This document shows positions 45,501-60,500 of a stretch of DNA of 64,000 nucleotides, piece by piece. Origin of the DNA: Theristus sp. LFF4_11. Lineage: Eukaryota > Nematoda > Chromadorea > Monhysterida > Xyalidae. Where the stretch lies: positions 82,905 through 146,904 of the forward strand of contig JASANC010000209.1 of NCBI GenBank assembly GCA_030248135.1. The letters are read 5' to 3'. The position numbers were made by a program, and so were the translations under genes. The stretch's first letter is position 1, and the number at the start of each line of letters is the position of its first letter. The notes beneath the pieces were generated by a model, which was given only the letters and a program-made list of their open reading frames with translations, was not told where the DNA came from and made no database searches.

Positions 45501-48500
45501 CTGGAAAAATTGACGGGAAAAACCATTTGGAAAATTTGCCCCAGCTAGCTGTCAAGTGGCAGAACAAAAAAGCATTTTTTAAATTGATGTTTTTAGTTAA
45601 ACTGAACCAGAAGTTATTGGTCTTTTAGTGAAGCGTCAATGCTTGCGCGAAACACCCTTTGAAACCAAAATTCCAACGAAAAAATCGTGATCGCGAACGA
45701 TCGAGGTTTTCCAAACTAGTTTTTCGACTTGATCGACAAAATCTTTGAAAACGAACTGAAACTTTGAACAATAATAATGAAGTTTCCGGCTAAAATCTAC
45801 AGTTCCGATTTGTTGTTGTCGCATGCGAAGACTCGACTGAATGAGTCGTACCGTGAAACGAACGGCATGAATGGCATTATGGCTGACGGTAAGGGTTTCT
45901 TTTGCCAAGCAAGAGATTACTATTGCAAATTAGTGACATTGAACTACTAATACTATTAACCGATGCCTGTCATACTGATGTGTCACTAAAAAATCTGCAG
46001 GCTTATGAAAACAGGATTTTAACAAAAGTGTGCGATGCTGATCAAATTGAAAAAAACTTATGGTCGGCTGTTTTGTCCCCGTTTGTTTTTGCGCCATATC
46101 CTGCACGAAAACAACTGTGTGTTATTTTTCTTTATCTGCTTTCTCGCATATGGACTATTTTGTTATAAATTTTCAATTGTCCAGACATTTCTTTTTTTAG
46201 CAGAACCGACTTTTTGACACTTTCTGCATTCATAAGTTTATTGCTGCACGACAGTCACTCTCAACAAAAGTAAGAATTCTCTTGAGATACGTAGGAGATA
46301 GCTGAGAGCCGCCACTCGTTCAAACAAAACTTTGACAACTGGAACAAGCATATTGATTGCACATGCTTGGTTTTTGTCTTTTTTGATTCCTGTTGTTCCT
46401 CAATGTCAACTCATTTCCGGAACTTTCTATTTCTTTCTGTGAATTGACTTTCTGTCAGAAACGAAAACGACGCTTTTTTCATTGAAGTTTATCCCGTTGG
46501 TCGTGCAGTTTAGTACATGAATTCTGTAATTTCAATAACTTCCTCAGTTGTGATTTGCACAGCAAAAAAAATGTTTTTTAGCCGAAGGCGACGAACCTAG
46601 CGAACTGCAAAAGGCCGTAGCGGAGATGGACTTTAACAAATGGAAACAGAAACAGTTGGAGCAGCAACAGCAGAAACAACAGCAAGAACGAGATCGGGAA
46701 CCGTTCCAGCAGCAGTATAGTCCGAGTTTCCGTCAGCAACCTGGTTGGTTATATAAGACTGATTCAGTACGTATTTTTTTGGATTTTGTGACCTCTTCCT
46801 GTGGGTTTGTTTTGTGCTTGCAAAGAGATTTTGTGTGGAAAAATTTTCTTTGTGATTTATGGATGAAGACAAATCAAAAGCAGCAGTTTTCAAAGCAAAG
46901 ATGCGAAGTAGCCAGGGCGACCATACACAGATGGGTATATTTCTATCGCAAATTTTACCGTTCTTCCAGCAATCTGGACGCCAAAGAAGTTCAGCGCTGA
47001 AGCGTCGCCGCAACCGGCAGGACCGACCTCAATCGATCCAGCAGCAAAGTTCACCAGCTCACACGACGGCACCACGTTCCAGTCGTTGACCACCACCACC
47101 GCCACGTCGAAGTCGTCAAGCACTGCTCTCACAAACGGTGTCCCGATAGCCGTCGAGGGCGGCATTCGCTTCAGCAACGCCGTGAACAACAATGCCATGT
47201 CAGAAAAAACGTCTTCGCCAATTCCGGGTTATAAACCGGTCAACTACAATTCGCCCTATGTTCCGTGGTCTGAGCAGAGCAAAGGCTCATCGTCTCCGCA
47301 CTCCGTCGGTGGTCTACTGAAGCCCCTGACTCCGTTGTCGACGCCACCGCCGATGGGATTAGGCACGGATACGATGGCGCAACTTTCTAGTCCGAAACCG
47401 TACCACTCGCCTGCTGGCCACTCCGTGGTTCGTTCAATGGTTTCTCTCTTTTTTTAATTTTCTACTTCCGTTTTTTCCTGCACTGTGTCAGTTGTTCGAA
47501 TTCGAACTTCTAGACAACCTGATTGGTGGGAAAATCGCAGTTTTTTGCAGCATCGCAGAACGAACGTCTCGAAGTCCACCCGTCACCACCATACTGTCCC
47601 ACTTTTTGTAAGCAACTTTTGTGTGCGTTCGGGTACAGTAGTCTGAGACTCTTCTTGTGTTTTTGGTAGCTAACTGTGTTTTTAGAATGTCTTATCATTT
47701 TTGATTCTGAATGGAATTGTTTCTTTACATTCAAGTTTTTTAAAGTTCAATTCATCCTTGTCCATTTATATATCCGTTTGTTTGTATGTCCATTATTGTG
47801 GTGGGGTTTGCATTATCTTACAGATTTTCAATATCCAAACCATCGATAACGTTTTCATCCCAAGTGTTCAACATTTAACGAGACAATCTTCAGTACTCTT
47901 TTTCTCTTTTTGCAGTCTCCCTCAACCCAAGGGGCCATCACAGCGCTGCCCCCCACGTCGCCAGGCGCAAAGTCAGGCACCACCGCAATCCCAGCGCCGC
48001 CACCGCCTCCAGCGCCTGGTGCCCCGCCAGTCAGACCGCCAAGCAAAGCTGAACCGGACGAGCTTCCAGCGAAGGATACTGGGGCAGACTGGTAAATTTG
48101 GCACATCACGTTTGGTTGTTCTTTGTTTTTCAACAAGTATGCATGTTTTCTGGTGCTTTTTTCTTCCTGGCTCATTAGTGCGATAGACATAAAATGAATG
48201 TTCTTTTCCTAATAGTTTCTGGTAACTTTTCCGGAAGATAACCATATGGCACGGGCCCAGCTGCACCACTGAAAGTGAATCACATGGCTAATCCAGTCAC
48301 CCGCAGCTGTGATGTGCTTAATCAGCCGACACAGATGTTTCTAAAACTAGATGAATCGAGCGGTGTTTTTATGGTTCTCACTAATTCTCTTTTTTTTATT
48401 TTGGATTGGAATCACTCCGTATTAATTTGACGTGTTGTGTCACTGGTTGTTTCAGTTCAAGTCGAATGCCAAAACGTTTTGGTCCACGAAACATACTGTG

Positions 48501-51500
48501 CCCATGTTGGGTTTGACAGAACGTCGAACGAAACCTTGCAACGCAGGTACGTCCGAGCGCTTGCCGAGCAGCGCACAACGATTGAGGTGCCCGAGAAAAA
48601 GTCAGTCGACGAACTACGATCGGCAATCGAGTCGCGCTTGAATGGACAATCGAAGAAGTCGTCGAAAGCCGTTTATTCAGTCGGCGACTTACAGCCGCAC
48701 TCGAAGGCGAACAAAGAGAACTACGACGTCACGGCCGACTTGACCGCTGCGCTTGACAGCAGCTCGAATCGACACACGTTTGCGTCGGGCAAGTTGCGCG
48801 TGCTTTGGTTGCGCGTGTTTTTTCAGGGTTGTTGTGGTCAGAGAAGGCCACAACTCGTAGTATGTTTATGCTGATCAGGGGTGAACTGCAGCACGCATTC
48901 CGCCATTTGTCTCTTTTCTTTTTTCGTATAAATACCGGCGACCATAGTTGTTCCAGGGGGGGCTTTTTGCTCGATTTTTTTGTAAATTTTGCTAATTTTA
49001 GTCAAAATAACCGTTTGTACTAAATTTTTGAGCAGTTTAAAGCAACATTTTGCTGTTTTTACCAATTTTTTGCGTTTCTGCTATGTATCTATCTGCTTTA
49101 TTTCAACTTTTTCGTCACCCACACGCTTCCCCCCACCGCGTCCCCCCAATATGGATAATTTGCTCTAGCTACAGTATCTACATCTACGTCCCCCCAAACC
49201 CGGCTCTGGGGAACAACTGTGCTGGCGACCATCACAAAACGGGCAAGAACAATTGTGCAATTTGTTTCTTCAGTGCCGGTCTCGCATGACTACCATGGCG
49301 TGAAACACCAACAGCCGCAGCAGCCACGTGCTGCGTCATCCCATGGCGCCACGACGTCCATCTTCAAGAGTCACCGTTATGACTACGACAGCGGCGGAAA
49401 ATTGTCGTCGGCGGCCTTTGAGCCACCTCAACCGTTCGAAAGACAACAACGAGCCCCGGAACCAGGTTGGTTTGTTTGCTTTTTTATTCTCGGCCTTCCA
49501 CTAATCAATAAAGAAAACATGTGGCAGGACTGTGCAGTTGATATTGTCTGCTAATCATCTGATCTAAAATGCTGTCATCTGTGATTATTTGTTTTTGTTT
49601 CGCAACTTTTGTTTATCTTTGAAACAAATTTAAAAAAGAATCCTTGAATTCCTGGTGAGTCTCTGTTTTCCGTGCAGGTGCCCCGTTTGGAATGCTGCAA
49701 CGTCCCGCGAGTCACGAGTCTTATGCGTCCGGTGTCACGCCCAGTCTGGACTCAATTCCGATCGCGAGTCCGAGGTCGCCAGCGGCTCCGCCTCCGCCGC
49801 GTCCACCGCCGCCGCCGTCGCTTGCGCTGCAGCAACATCGACATGACCAGTTTAGATGTGAGTTGGTGTGGTGGAGTTTTTTGAAATACACTTGACCACC
49901 TTTCTGGTTCTTGTTCTCAGTTCGCCCATTTTGTCGGAGTTGTTTTTCCATCTCATTGAATGAGCAATAAAATCAACGTTCCCTCCAACTAATCAGCGGA
50001 TTCGTGTTTGTTACTGAAGTGAAACTCCCACTAAGCGATGAAGTGGTTTCAGTGCCAACATCGTCATCAGAAGGCGCGCGACTCGTTGAACAGAAGACCA
50101 ACATTGACGGAGGACAGATTCGCCAGGAGAGTTGGTACGCAATGCCGGTGCACGAGCAGCAGACGACCAAGCGAACAGTTAGACAGTCCGATTTTACGTA
50201 TCACGGCGTCGGACCCGTGAATCGCGAAGGCATACCTACAGGGCTCAGGAAGGTTGGCGGTTTTTTGGTTTGTACTTTTTTCCGCACATGAAAAAAATAC
50301 GTTCACCAGTAAAGTCCCGGTCTGAAGACAGTTTGATAGAGTACTTGTAAGCACAACAGTTGTAAGGTTGTTTATAAGTTTTGCTACCTGCACATTTCAG
50401 AAAGCGTCAGTTGTTCCAATTCTTTTTGTCGTTTTTTGTTGTTATGTGATTTGACAAACGTGCGATTTCAATTCATTTCAATTTAAAAATTTTTTAAACT
50501 TGATTTGCAAATTTTCAGCATGTTCCATCCGGTGACCCACAACACAGCTGGTACAAAATGATGTACAAAAAACTGCATCAGCTCGAAAGACCGGAAGGTC
50601 AGCTATTGTGGTTTTATTTCCAGGGTTATAAACTTTTATGTATCGTTTTTCTTTTGGTCTGTGTGTGTTTTTTTGTAGATCTTTTCTTTTTTTATGTTTT
50701 TATGCCTGCATTTCTCTCAGTGTGTTCTTTAGATTTTTTTCGTACATTTCGTCTCGCTTTATCTGGTGGAAGATTCACTGTCCACTGGCATTCTTTTGTC
50801 AAAAACTCGGTTTCAAAACGTTTTTTAAGTGTTGTTTCTGTTGAAAACTTGATGACATTCCTATCTATCAGTATGTTTTGTATCGATAACAAACTTTCTT
50901 ACTGGAAATGAAAGCTATTGTATTTTTTAAAGACCTTTACTTTCAGCTGTTATATTAGATTTTGAAGGCATTACTAAAATATACCATAAACATTTTCCAG
51001 AACCAACACAACTTTTTGAAATAAAATGTCAATTCACACGCATTATTTATCAAACAGCAGGCACGAGCAAAGCTCACAATTGTGTACCATGCTGTAGCTG
51101 AAACGAGCCAAATCGGTTCTAAAATTTTCTACTTCGTTCTGCTCTTCTGTTTCTATTTTCGGTTCTATTCTGTACCGTTCGTGAATTAAATTTCCAAAGG
51201 CTGTTTTGCCTTTTCAAGATTCCAGTTTAACTTTAAATGTTTTATAAGAAATTGATTTTTTCCTTGTCGAACATTGTAAAAAAGACGACAAAAGTTTTTT
51301 CTGAGAGACACTTAGCGCGTTGCAGCCCGAACCCTTCAGCATGGGGAATATATGCAGAAAGCCATTTTCGGTTTCTCAGTAGAAACGGGAAAAGTCAAAA
51401 CACCCCTTTGTTATAGATACATGCCGCATAAAATTCGCCTGGATAAAAGTGTGTAGGCAGTGTAGGCACAGCTGGCTGAGACTGCGTTCGACAAAATGTA

Positions 51501-54500
51501 TCCTATTCAGGCGTTTAAATTTATTCGGTTTTCGGCAGTTTTGTTTCTTGACAATTGAGCTAACACGTGTGAACGCAGTTTAGAAAATGCGTGCTATTTT
51601 ATACACAACATGCGTTTACTTGCTGTTTTTGGTTGGCAGAGAACTGAGGTCTAACTTCAACTTGTTCCGTCATAAAATTGCGCGACGACCAAATGTCATC
51701 CATTCTAACGCCAGACTGTTTTTTAAGTTTACATCAAATAAACGCATCATGATCGTTTTTTTGTTGTCTCTTTTCAATCCAAGTACAGTGGCTACAAATA
51801 AAAGTTTGGAATGCTACATATGTAGCACGCGCTCACTTCGGACTACGGACATTTGAGCCACTGTTGTTTGGTGAATCAATAATGTGCGCTTTGGACACAA
51901 ACTTGATTCATTATGTACATCCTCATACAGCAATTGATTTCGAAAATGAGCAGATTTGAGGATAATAATGTTGACACAAACCCGCGCAGACTAAACGGTG
52001 CCAAACTTTTGGCTGCCACTGCATGCATATCCTCCTCCGATCAGCTAACCTTCTACCAGTGTATTCGTTGAATTTTGATCTGCTGCTCACTGGAATCGTA
52101 TTATCCTGCCTGCTGATCAATTTTTATTGTTCGTCATTTGTTCAGTCCATTTGCCACTAGTATTTTTCAAGTTGAAATTTTGTGCACTTTTGCATTTTCT
52201 TTGCAGAAGCATCTCCGCTGGCCTACCAGATGCATCGCGGCTCACGTTCGCCGGTGCCCCCGGCTGAACGCCAACGCATGTCAACGGACCCTTACCTGAA
52301 TCGGCCACTCGAAGTTTCTGGTCAGTCTTTTTACCGGCATGTTTTTACCCCTTTTCACGGTTTTTTACCACGGGGTGAACTGCGTTTTCTTATTTATGGC
52401 ATTTGGTTTTCTGATCTACCAATATCTTTCTCTTTTCCCCGTTCTCTGCGGTTTATTTCACACGGAATGGCCGTGTAAACATACAGTATGACCGATTAAA
52501 TAAGGCAGTCTATCAAAGCGTGACCAGTCGCAGACTAGGAGTTGTATTTTTTCAAAAAACTCCTAAAACCCGGGTGTTTTTTTTTGGGGGGGGGGTTTTT
52601 TTTGGGGGGGGGGGTTGGGGGGGGGTGTCATTTTTAGGGGTGGGAAAATAGGAGTTGTATTTTTTCAAAAATCACAAAATACTTCCCAATCTTGTGTGCA
52701 AAGGAGAACAATGTACTCACGAAAAATCAGTTAGTTAAAAAACAAGTCGAATTTGCACACAATTCGGTTTCTGAAAAGGTTTTTTTCTTTCATTCATGCA
52801 CCTTGAAAAAAGCTACCATGTTTACTCGGCCATTCCGTAGCAGATATTTTCAGTGCGCAAGGACGCGGTGTGAAATTCGAAGGAAAGAAGAAAGACGATC
52901 AGAAACCCAATCATGTGTCAAATTTGACGCGTTTTTTAAACTAATTGATTTATCGCGCTGTTTTGCTCTTCCTTTCTCCTTTGCCAACACGATTGCGAAT
53001 TATCTTGGCATTCTTGAAAAAGATATTTCCTAGATGCTGTAGCTATCCTCAGTACTTAGTACATAGATAAACATAATACCGAATCTTTTCATGCTATCAA
53101 ATTACCTTTGAATTTTTTACACCAACCATCCACTAAAACAAAGTTATCTCTGGTGTATTTCCAGTCCGCATGGGATCGCCGTCGCACCGATACGGTGACT
53201 TTCTTGACGATCGCGATCTTGGTTGGTTGCGGGGTGTTGATTTTGACGAGTGTTTAGCTTAGCTCTACTTTTTTTCTGAGTTTCTGCTGTTTTATAACAC
53301 TCACTTTGACGTTGACTTAACTCGTCGATCCGCGTAGCGCGGCTCCCGCTGTTCGGGCCTCGACGCCGAATAACACTAAAAAACTAAATTGCGCGCCAGC
53401 TATCCAGAATTTTTTTAAGAATCGACCCTGTGTTTTTCATTGAATGTTAAAGGAACTCAATTTGCATTATAGCATGTATTTTGTTTCCCCATTATTATTT
53501 TGGTGTTCTTGATTTTTTAGCTTACGAACGAGGTTGGACACCACAGCCGTACATGGCAACGAACGTCCAGGAGGCATTTGACGGTAAAAATAGTTGGAAG
53601 TCACCCACCATTTTTATTTTTGGAATATTCCCATGGAAAAATTGAATAGAACAGAAACAAATCAGTTTTAGTTTGGAGGTGCATTTAGGTATTCGTTTGC
53701 CCCCCTGCGTAACGTTTTTGTCACCGGATTACCGACAATTGAAACTTTCACATTCGATGCATCTCGGGCATATGGCGATTGAAAAGAGTTTTAAAATTTG
53801 GCTTCAGATCACTGAGGCAAAACATGAAAGTAAAAAGAAAATGTAGAAAAAATGAATGCAAAATTTTAAAAATTTAAAATTTTTTACTCAATTTAAATTT
53901 AGTTTTTAATCCTGAGAGTGAAATATACGAAACTGCGTATACCTTTTATGACATCGCCGAAAAAAATCAGAAATAAGAATAAGGAACACCACTTTTGTTA
54001 TGTTTTGAGTTATGCATACATTATAGTGCATGTAAAACATCATCAAGGAAAAAAATGTCCTGTATATGTACAGCATCACTGTGGACTTTCTTATAACAGT
54101 TTATAAGCTGTTAACAGCCTATAACAGAAAAGTTTCCTGTATAACAGTTTATACATTTTACCAATTTACCACGAACCCGTTGGAGGTAGTTAAAAGTTGC
54201 GTTTTGACAGATTATTGCTGATTGATTTCGACCTTCAAATTATTTCCAAGCAGCGTTATTTTAAGACAGATCAACCAATCTGCCAGTTTGCACCTGATTA
54301 AGTGTAGTCACATCGTTGACATTGTACCAAAAAAACCTGCCCACAAAACACCATATTTTACTAGCATGCAGCCAACGTAGTGAAAGCCTCTGATCAAGAA
54401 ACGACGTTACCACAGAATTCCAGTGGGTGTCTTGAATTCAAATGCGCGTGAATTGAAATGTACAGAGCAGCGATGAAAAGATACGAACACAATCTGGTAT

Positions 54501-57500
54501 ATTCAAGCAGAACTGCATGGAAAACGCTCTGCGCTGTCGGAAGCACAGAAAGACGAGCTTGCGAAAATAATGCAAAATTGCAGAAAAATAGCCGCACTTT
54601 CACTACGATACAAAGAAATTTCTGTGCGTCATTTTCTTCTGAGCGCAAAAAGTGATTTTTTCGCGAATCTTTATCAACAGAAACTCAAGAACAAAAAAAC
54701 GGTCATTTTTTCTTAGTTTTGTTTTCTTACGTTTTTTTTGCGCGGTAATTTAGAAAATTGATGCATATTCTTGATTTTCTGTCTAAAAGTTTATGATATT
54801 GAGATGCATTTTTTACAAACTTGAATTTTTTGCTTTTTTCAGGTTACTCTGGAGTGAACCGTCTGATGAGGTCAAAATCGGCTGGTCGGTATGATTTGCC
54901 CCCTTCGCCACGGTCCCCACGTGACGTTGTCAAATCAACCACACCTGGCCCGTACAAGGTTGGTGCCGTTGTTTTAGTTATAAATTGAGCCTGGGTTGTT
55001 TTGGAACGCTTGTAAGGATCACTTGTTTGGGTTCGCCATTTATGCTGTGTTGTGATAATCAAATTTCTTCTTGCTTGCCTGCCACTCTTCTATTGTTGTT
55101 GAAAAAGCTGTTTAAAAATCAATTTGTTGAATATTAATTATACGTATCTACAGACTTGCTTTTTATCGGCTGATGATTTGACGCTTGAAAATAGAAACAA
55201 ACGCCTTACTTCAAATACTGTGACCTGTACATTTTATGAAACTAACTTTCGCTGTTATTGGTTAGTACTGATTGATTGTGAAAAACGCGTTTTTCGGAGT
55301 GTCTTGCTTTAAAAAAATGCTGTTCTACAACAGGTGCAGCCACACCGCATCGAGGATTATGTGCCTGGTGCGTCGAGTTTGGCGAAATATGAACAGGAAG
55401 TGCGTAGACAACGTTTTTTTTTTCTTTAAATTTTTTATTGCTGTTAGTGCCTGGGTCTGGTGCTTGAAAATTGTAGCCTTTAGCGAAAGCAGTGTTGGTC
55501 TTTACATCAGCATGCTTTTTCCGTTCTTCAGTATTATACGCTAAATTCGTTCTGCAAGCGTGCTCTGAAAATTATGATTATTTTAAAATGTAGAAAACTT
55601 GCTGCTCCTTTTAACCGTTACCCCCTGGAGTGAATTGAAAATGTCAGTGTATTGGAACGGAAACTCCGCTAAAATCCGTGCATGTAAAAGATAACGCTTA
55701 TTACATTGAACTGCTTTGCGTTAAAATTTCCCTCAATGACATCACGGTTTTGTACTGGTATCTATAAAATAACGCTCAGCTTGATTCCTGCATGCCAGTT
55801 CATATGAAATTAAATTTCTTCAACCATAAACTCATTCTTACAAGACAATAAAAATACATTCCATTCTCTAAAACAGTCTCCACAGAGACCTAAGATACAT
55901 ATTGCGGGAACATATGAAATAGCTGAAAATCGAGAACAGAATTCTGAACACCCTTGTACCCTGTTATCAATGTCCGCATGTCTTGCGCTAACTCTTCATT
56001 CATCAGTGCTGCAACATTCTGTTTAAGTCCCGAAGGTTATGTCTGTCATCAAATTGTTTTCCGTTCTGCGCTGCTTATTACATTTGAGAACCTTTGTTTC
56101 TTCCGAATTCCACAAAACGATTTTAATGTTCAATGAAATTTGATCAAAATAGGTTTCATTTTTGAGTATTCTAATTTTATTTTGCAGTTTTTGTTTTTAA
56201 AACCACATTTTAATGCAAGAATGGTTTTATGTGTGCATGAAAAAAGATATAACAGCTTTCATTATAGTAAGCTAAAATTTTTACATGTCCGTGTAATACT
56301 ATTCTCTCTGTTCTTGATGTGAAACAGTAAACACAAAAGGCATTCCGAGCTGCTTTGAAAATATGCTTCAAAATCAGATATAACAGAATACATAAGCTGA
56401 GCCATCCGTATTTAGTTTATGTTATGTATATATGTATATTATTTAGAAACGATACATTTGAATATAATGCACACATCTCGCAGCTAATCTTTGTTGCAAC
56501 GCGCTAAGTTCGCCTGACAATATCTGCGATTTTTATATCAGCCTTGTTTTCTGAATAAAAAAATCGGTTTGCAAGAAAAATTCGATTTGAGTTTCAAATG
56601 AGTTTTTTATATACGGTAGATGCCTTTCTAATTAAAAAGACAACTGTTTTGCACTTCAAAACGAGACAAAAAGAATGACACAATTTTTTTACAAATTGTT
56701 CTTCATGTGACTTAGCATGCTGCAACTAAAATCTGCGCTGATCAAATTCCTTTGAGACTTTTATGTATTCCATATTGGAACAGCAAGAAACGTATAGTTC
56801 GAACAGAGGATAAACCACAGCGAGCATGAAGTCACTGTCATGAGACCTAGAATTCATGTGGCGCGTAGTCAAACAAAGTTCACCGTTTTAGTAGCAGAAC
56901 AAATACAAAGTTCACGATGTAGAGATATACGATGTAGAAACCAAGCGTGCTATTTGAAAGCAAATGTTTCATATTGTTTTTCTACGGCGCCAGATTTGGC
57001 TAAAAAACAGCGGTGTGCAGTCTAACTCTGCATCTAACTAGCTGATTGGTTGATTCTGCGCATGAATTGCTGTGGAGGCGGAGTTGGTTTGCACAGAATC
57101 CGTGCATCACGTGATAACCAGCCAATTAGCTAGTTGAATATGTCATAGAGTTAGACTGCAGTACAAACTATCTGATAGTTATTTCCTTGTCTATTTCTTG
57201 GACGCTTCTGTAGAGGTTTTTATCTGGTAAAGCTTTGTTGTATATATGTTGTACATGTATGTACTTTGGGGCACATGACAGATCACTTCACGTTTTTTTT
57301 GGATTTAATATTTGTCCATATCTTAAGAAGCAGTCCGCGTAAGCGGCGACCACTTTCCGGACAGCTATGTCACGGATTTGGCTGAAACTTTCAGGGTAGG
57401 TCGAGATGGTCAAGAAAAGACGCTTGGTACCTTTATTTTGGTCAAATTCGAAAATTTCGTCGATTTGGAGACAAAAGTTTGAAGGCAGGTCTGCTCCGAT

Positions 57501-60500
57501 GGCGAAAAGTGCGATTTTTCAGAAAAATGCCTGTAACTTGAAACTGCTTTAAGCTATTGAAAAAATTCAAATACCAGCTTGTAGAGCTCGCCAAGGCGCA
57601 TCTTTTTGCTTGCAAGACCAGCACGTGATTCAGTTTTCTCCGCTTTCTAGAAACAGAAAACTGATTTTTTTACCCCCTGAAAAACAGGTAATTTTTTGAA
57701 AAATTGCAGTTTTAGGACAACGAAGTTCGTGCGACACTGGGAGACTATAGTGGCGATATAGCCCTAATATAAGGCTATTCCGTGATGCCATTCGATTTAT
57801 CCAACCAACTAGAGCACAGACACTTTTGGGTGTCTCATATTGGTTGGTCAAAATATGAGAAAAAGCGGACTTCTTAAAAAAACAGTCATAACTCGTCAAC
57901 GGTTGAAGCTATTGAGAAATTTCAAAAAGCATCTTGCAGAACTCATCAAGATGCACTGTTTTGCCGACAAAACCCAACCTTGATTCAGTTGTTCTGATTC
58001 GTTAAAAGCAGGGTCCCGTCACTGCCGACACGGGAGTGTTGCAATGATGCGGGTCATAGCTTTTTTTGCGCCTACATTGGTCAAATTGGGTCATCGACCA
58101 CTCAAAACAATTGCACGGGCAAAAAGAAGTTGTTTTCGGCCTTAAAAACTTTTTTGGCCCAAAATAATTATTACTTTTGGCCAAAAAAACAATTTTTGAA
58201 GAAAAATAGCCTTGATTTTTTAAATTGTTTTATTTTTTTTATAAACATAGTTGAGTGTCAAATAAAACAAAGTAAATAGCGACGTGCTAGAGACGTGTGC
58301 GCAACTGAAAAAAATAAACCGGGCTCAGACTATGACCTGTGTAAGTGCCGCGCACAAAACAATTCCAAATTTTGCAAAATTGCTCAGTTTTCAAATGTTG
58401 AAAAATCTCCTGAAAACGTCTTATGTAAAATTTTTAAATAAAAGTGCCCAGCACTAACGGCAGGTTGCTCCCACATTGTTTTAAACTCTAACCAGCTTCA
58501 GACTAGGACTTATGAGACGGTAGTAACACGGAAACTCAAAATGACACCAAAAAGCGCCCATTTACCGATATTACAAAGACTCCAGAAAACATGCCAAGCT
58601 TTCTTTTTGTGTCAAATCTATTCTGTCATAAAGCCAACTTGTTGTCTCATTGAAATGACGTCTAACCAAGCTCAGACCGGGACTGGCTTTACTGCCGCTC
58701 TGTCGAGAATGCTAAATTTCGTCGAAAATACCTCTCGCACAAAAAATATAAGAAAATCCAGAAAAATATAGACTTTTAAAATTAAAAAACAAAAAAGATA
58801 GCGATATACTGCGGACGTGTGTGCAACTGAAAAAAATAAAACGGGGCTCAGACTATGACCTGTGTGAGTGCTGCGCACAAAACATTTCAAAATTTTGCAA
58901 AATTGCTCATTTTTCAAATGTTGAAAAATCTCCGGAAAACGTCTTATCTAAAATTTTAAAAATCCAAGTGCCCAGCACTAACGGCAGGTTGCTCCCACAT
59001 TGTTGTAAACCCTAACCAGGTTTAGACTAGGACTTATGAGACGGTAGCAACACGGAAACTCAAAATGACACTAAAAAGCGCCCATTCACCGACTTTAAAA
59101 AGACTCCATAAAACATGCCAAGCTTTTTTTTGTGTCAAATCTATTCTATCATAAAGCCAACTTGTTGTCTCATTTAAATGACGTCAAACCAAGCTCAGAC
59201 TAGGACTGGTTTCACTGCCGCTCTGTCGAGATTGCTAAATTTCGTCGAAAATACCCCTCGCACAAGAAATATAAAAAAATCCAGAAAAACATAGACTTTT
59301 CAAATAAAAAACAAAGTAGATAGCAATATACTGCGAACGTGTGCGCAACTGAAAAAAATAAAACCGGGCTCAGACTATGACCTGTGTGAGTGCCGCGCAC
59401 AAAACAATTCAATATTTTGTAAAATTGCTCATTTTTCAAATGTTCAAAAGTCTCCGGAAAACGTCTAATGTAAAATTTTGAAAATCCAAGTGCCCAGCGC
59501 TAACGGCACTTTTTCTTTAATGCTGAATAGTTGGATTTTTCACATATCTGTTGAATTTTGAGTTTTATGGACTCTGTTGCACACTCGAAAATGAGCAATT
59601 TACACAAATTTTGACTTTTTCGTCAGGCACTCACGCTGCGAGTTGTATGGTTTTTTGGTGCCATTTTGAGTTCCTGTGTTACTACTGTCTCATAAGTCCT
59701 CGTCTGAGCTTGGTTAAGGTTTAAAACAATGTGGGAGCAATCTGCCGTTAGTGCTGGACGCTTGGATTTTCAAAATTTTACATTAGACGTTTTATAAGAT
59801 CTTTGGAACACCTGGAAACAATGGAATTTTGCGAAATTTTGAAATGTTTTGTACGCGGCACTCACACAGGTCATAGTCTAAGCCCGGTTTTATTTTTTTC
59901 AGTTGCGCACGCGTCCGCAGTATATCGCTATCTACTTTGTTTTTTTTATTTGAAAAGTCTATATTTTTCTGGATTTTTTCTATTTTTTGTGCGAGGGGTA
60001 GTTTCGACGAAATTTAGCATTCTCGACAGAGCGGCAGTAAAACCAGTCCTGGTCTGAGCTTGGTTAGACGTCATTTCAATGAGACAACAAGTTGGCTTTA
60101 TGACAGAATAGATTTGACACAAAAAGAAAGCTTGGCATGTTTTCTGGAGTCTTTGTAATGTCGGTAAATGGGCGCTTTTTGGTGTCATTTTGAGTTTCCG
60201 TGTTACTACCGTCTCATAAGTCCTAGTCTGAAGCTGGTTAAAATTTAAAACAATGTGGGAGCAACCTGCCGTTAGTGCTGGGCACTTGTATTTTAAAAAT
60301 TTTACATAAGACGTTTTCCGGAGATTTTTCAACATTTGAAAAATGAGCAATTTTGCAAAATTTTGAATTGTTTTGTGCGCGGCACTTACACAGGTCATAG
60401 TCTGAGCCCGGGTAATTTTATTTCAGTTGCGCACACGTTTCTAGCACGTCGCTGTCTACTTTCTTTTATTTGAAACTCAACTATGTTTTTAAAAAAAATA

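Larger units (their letters stand above)
39699..46581. other. Intron 10 of the SORBS-like gene (6.9 kb)
   Basis: The largest intron. It contains the SINE, the palindrome at 42600, the second CCGTATTACC MITE, an 85-bp direct duplication and a candidate alternative first exon at 45777, all listed separately. 39700-41190 and 43900-45700 are AT-rich with nothing else I recognise. Confidence 0.6.

Noticed and set aside
48457..48546. Use of the acceptor at 48456 for exon 14
   Set aside because: With the phase left by exon 13 this gives a stop within about 20 codons; the acceptor at 48546 restores Trp and the long open frame.
58310..60450. CRISPR-like or satellite array
   Set aside because: The repeated unit is about 520 bp, is present in both orientations and lies inside a TTAA-flanked transposable element in an animal intron.
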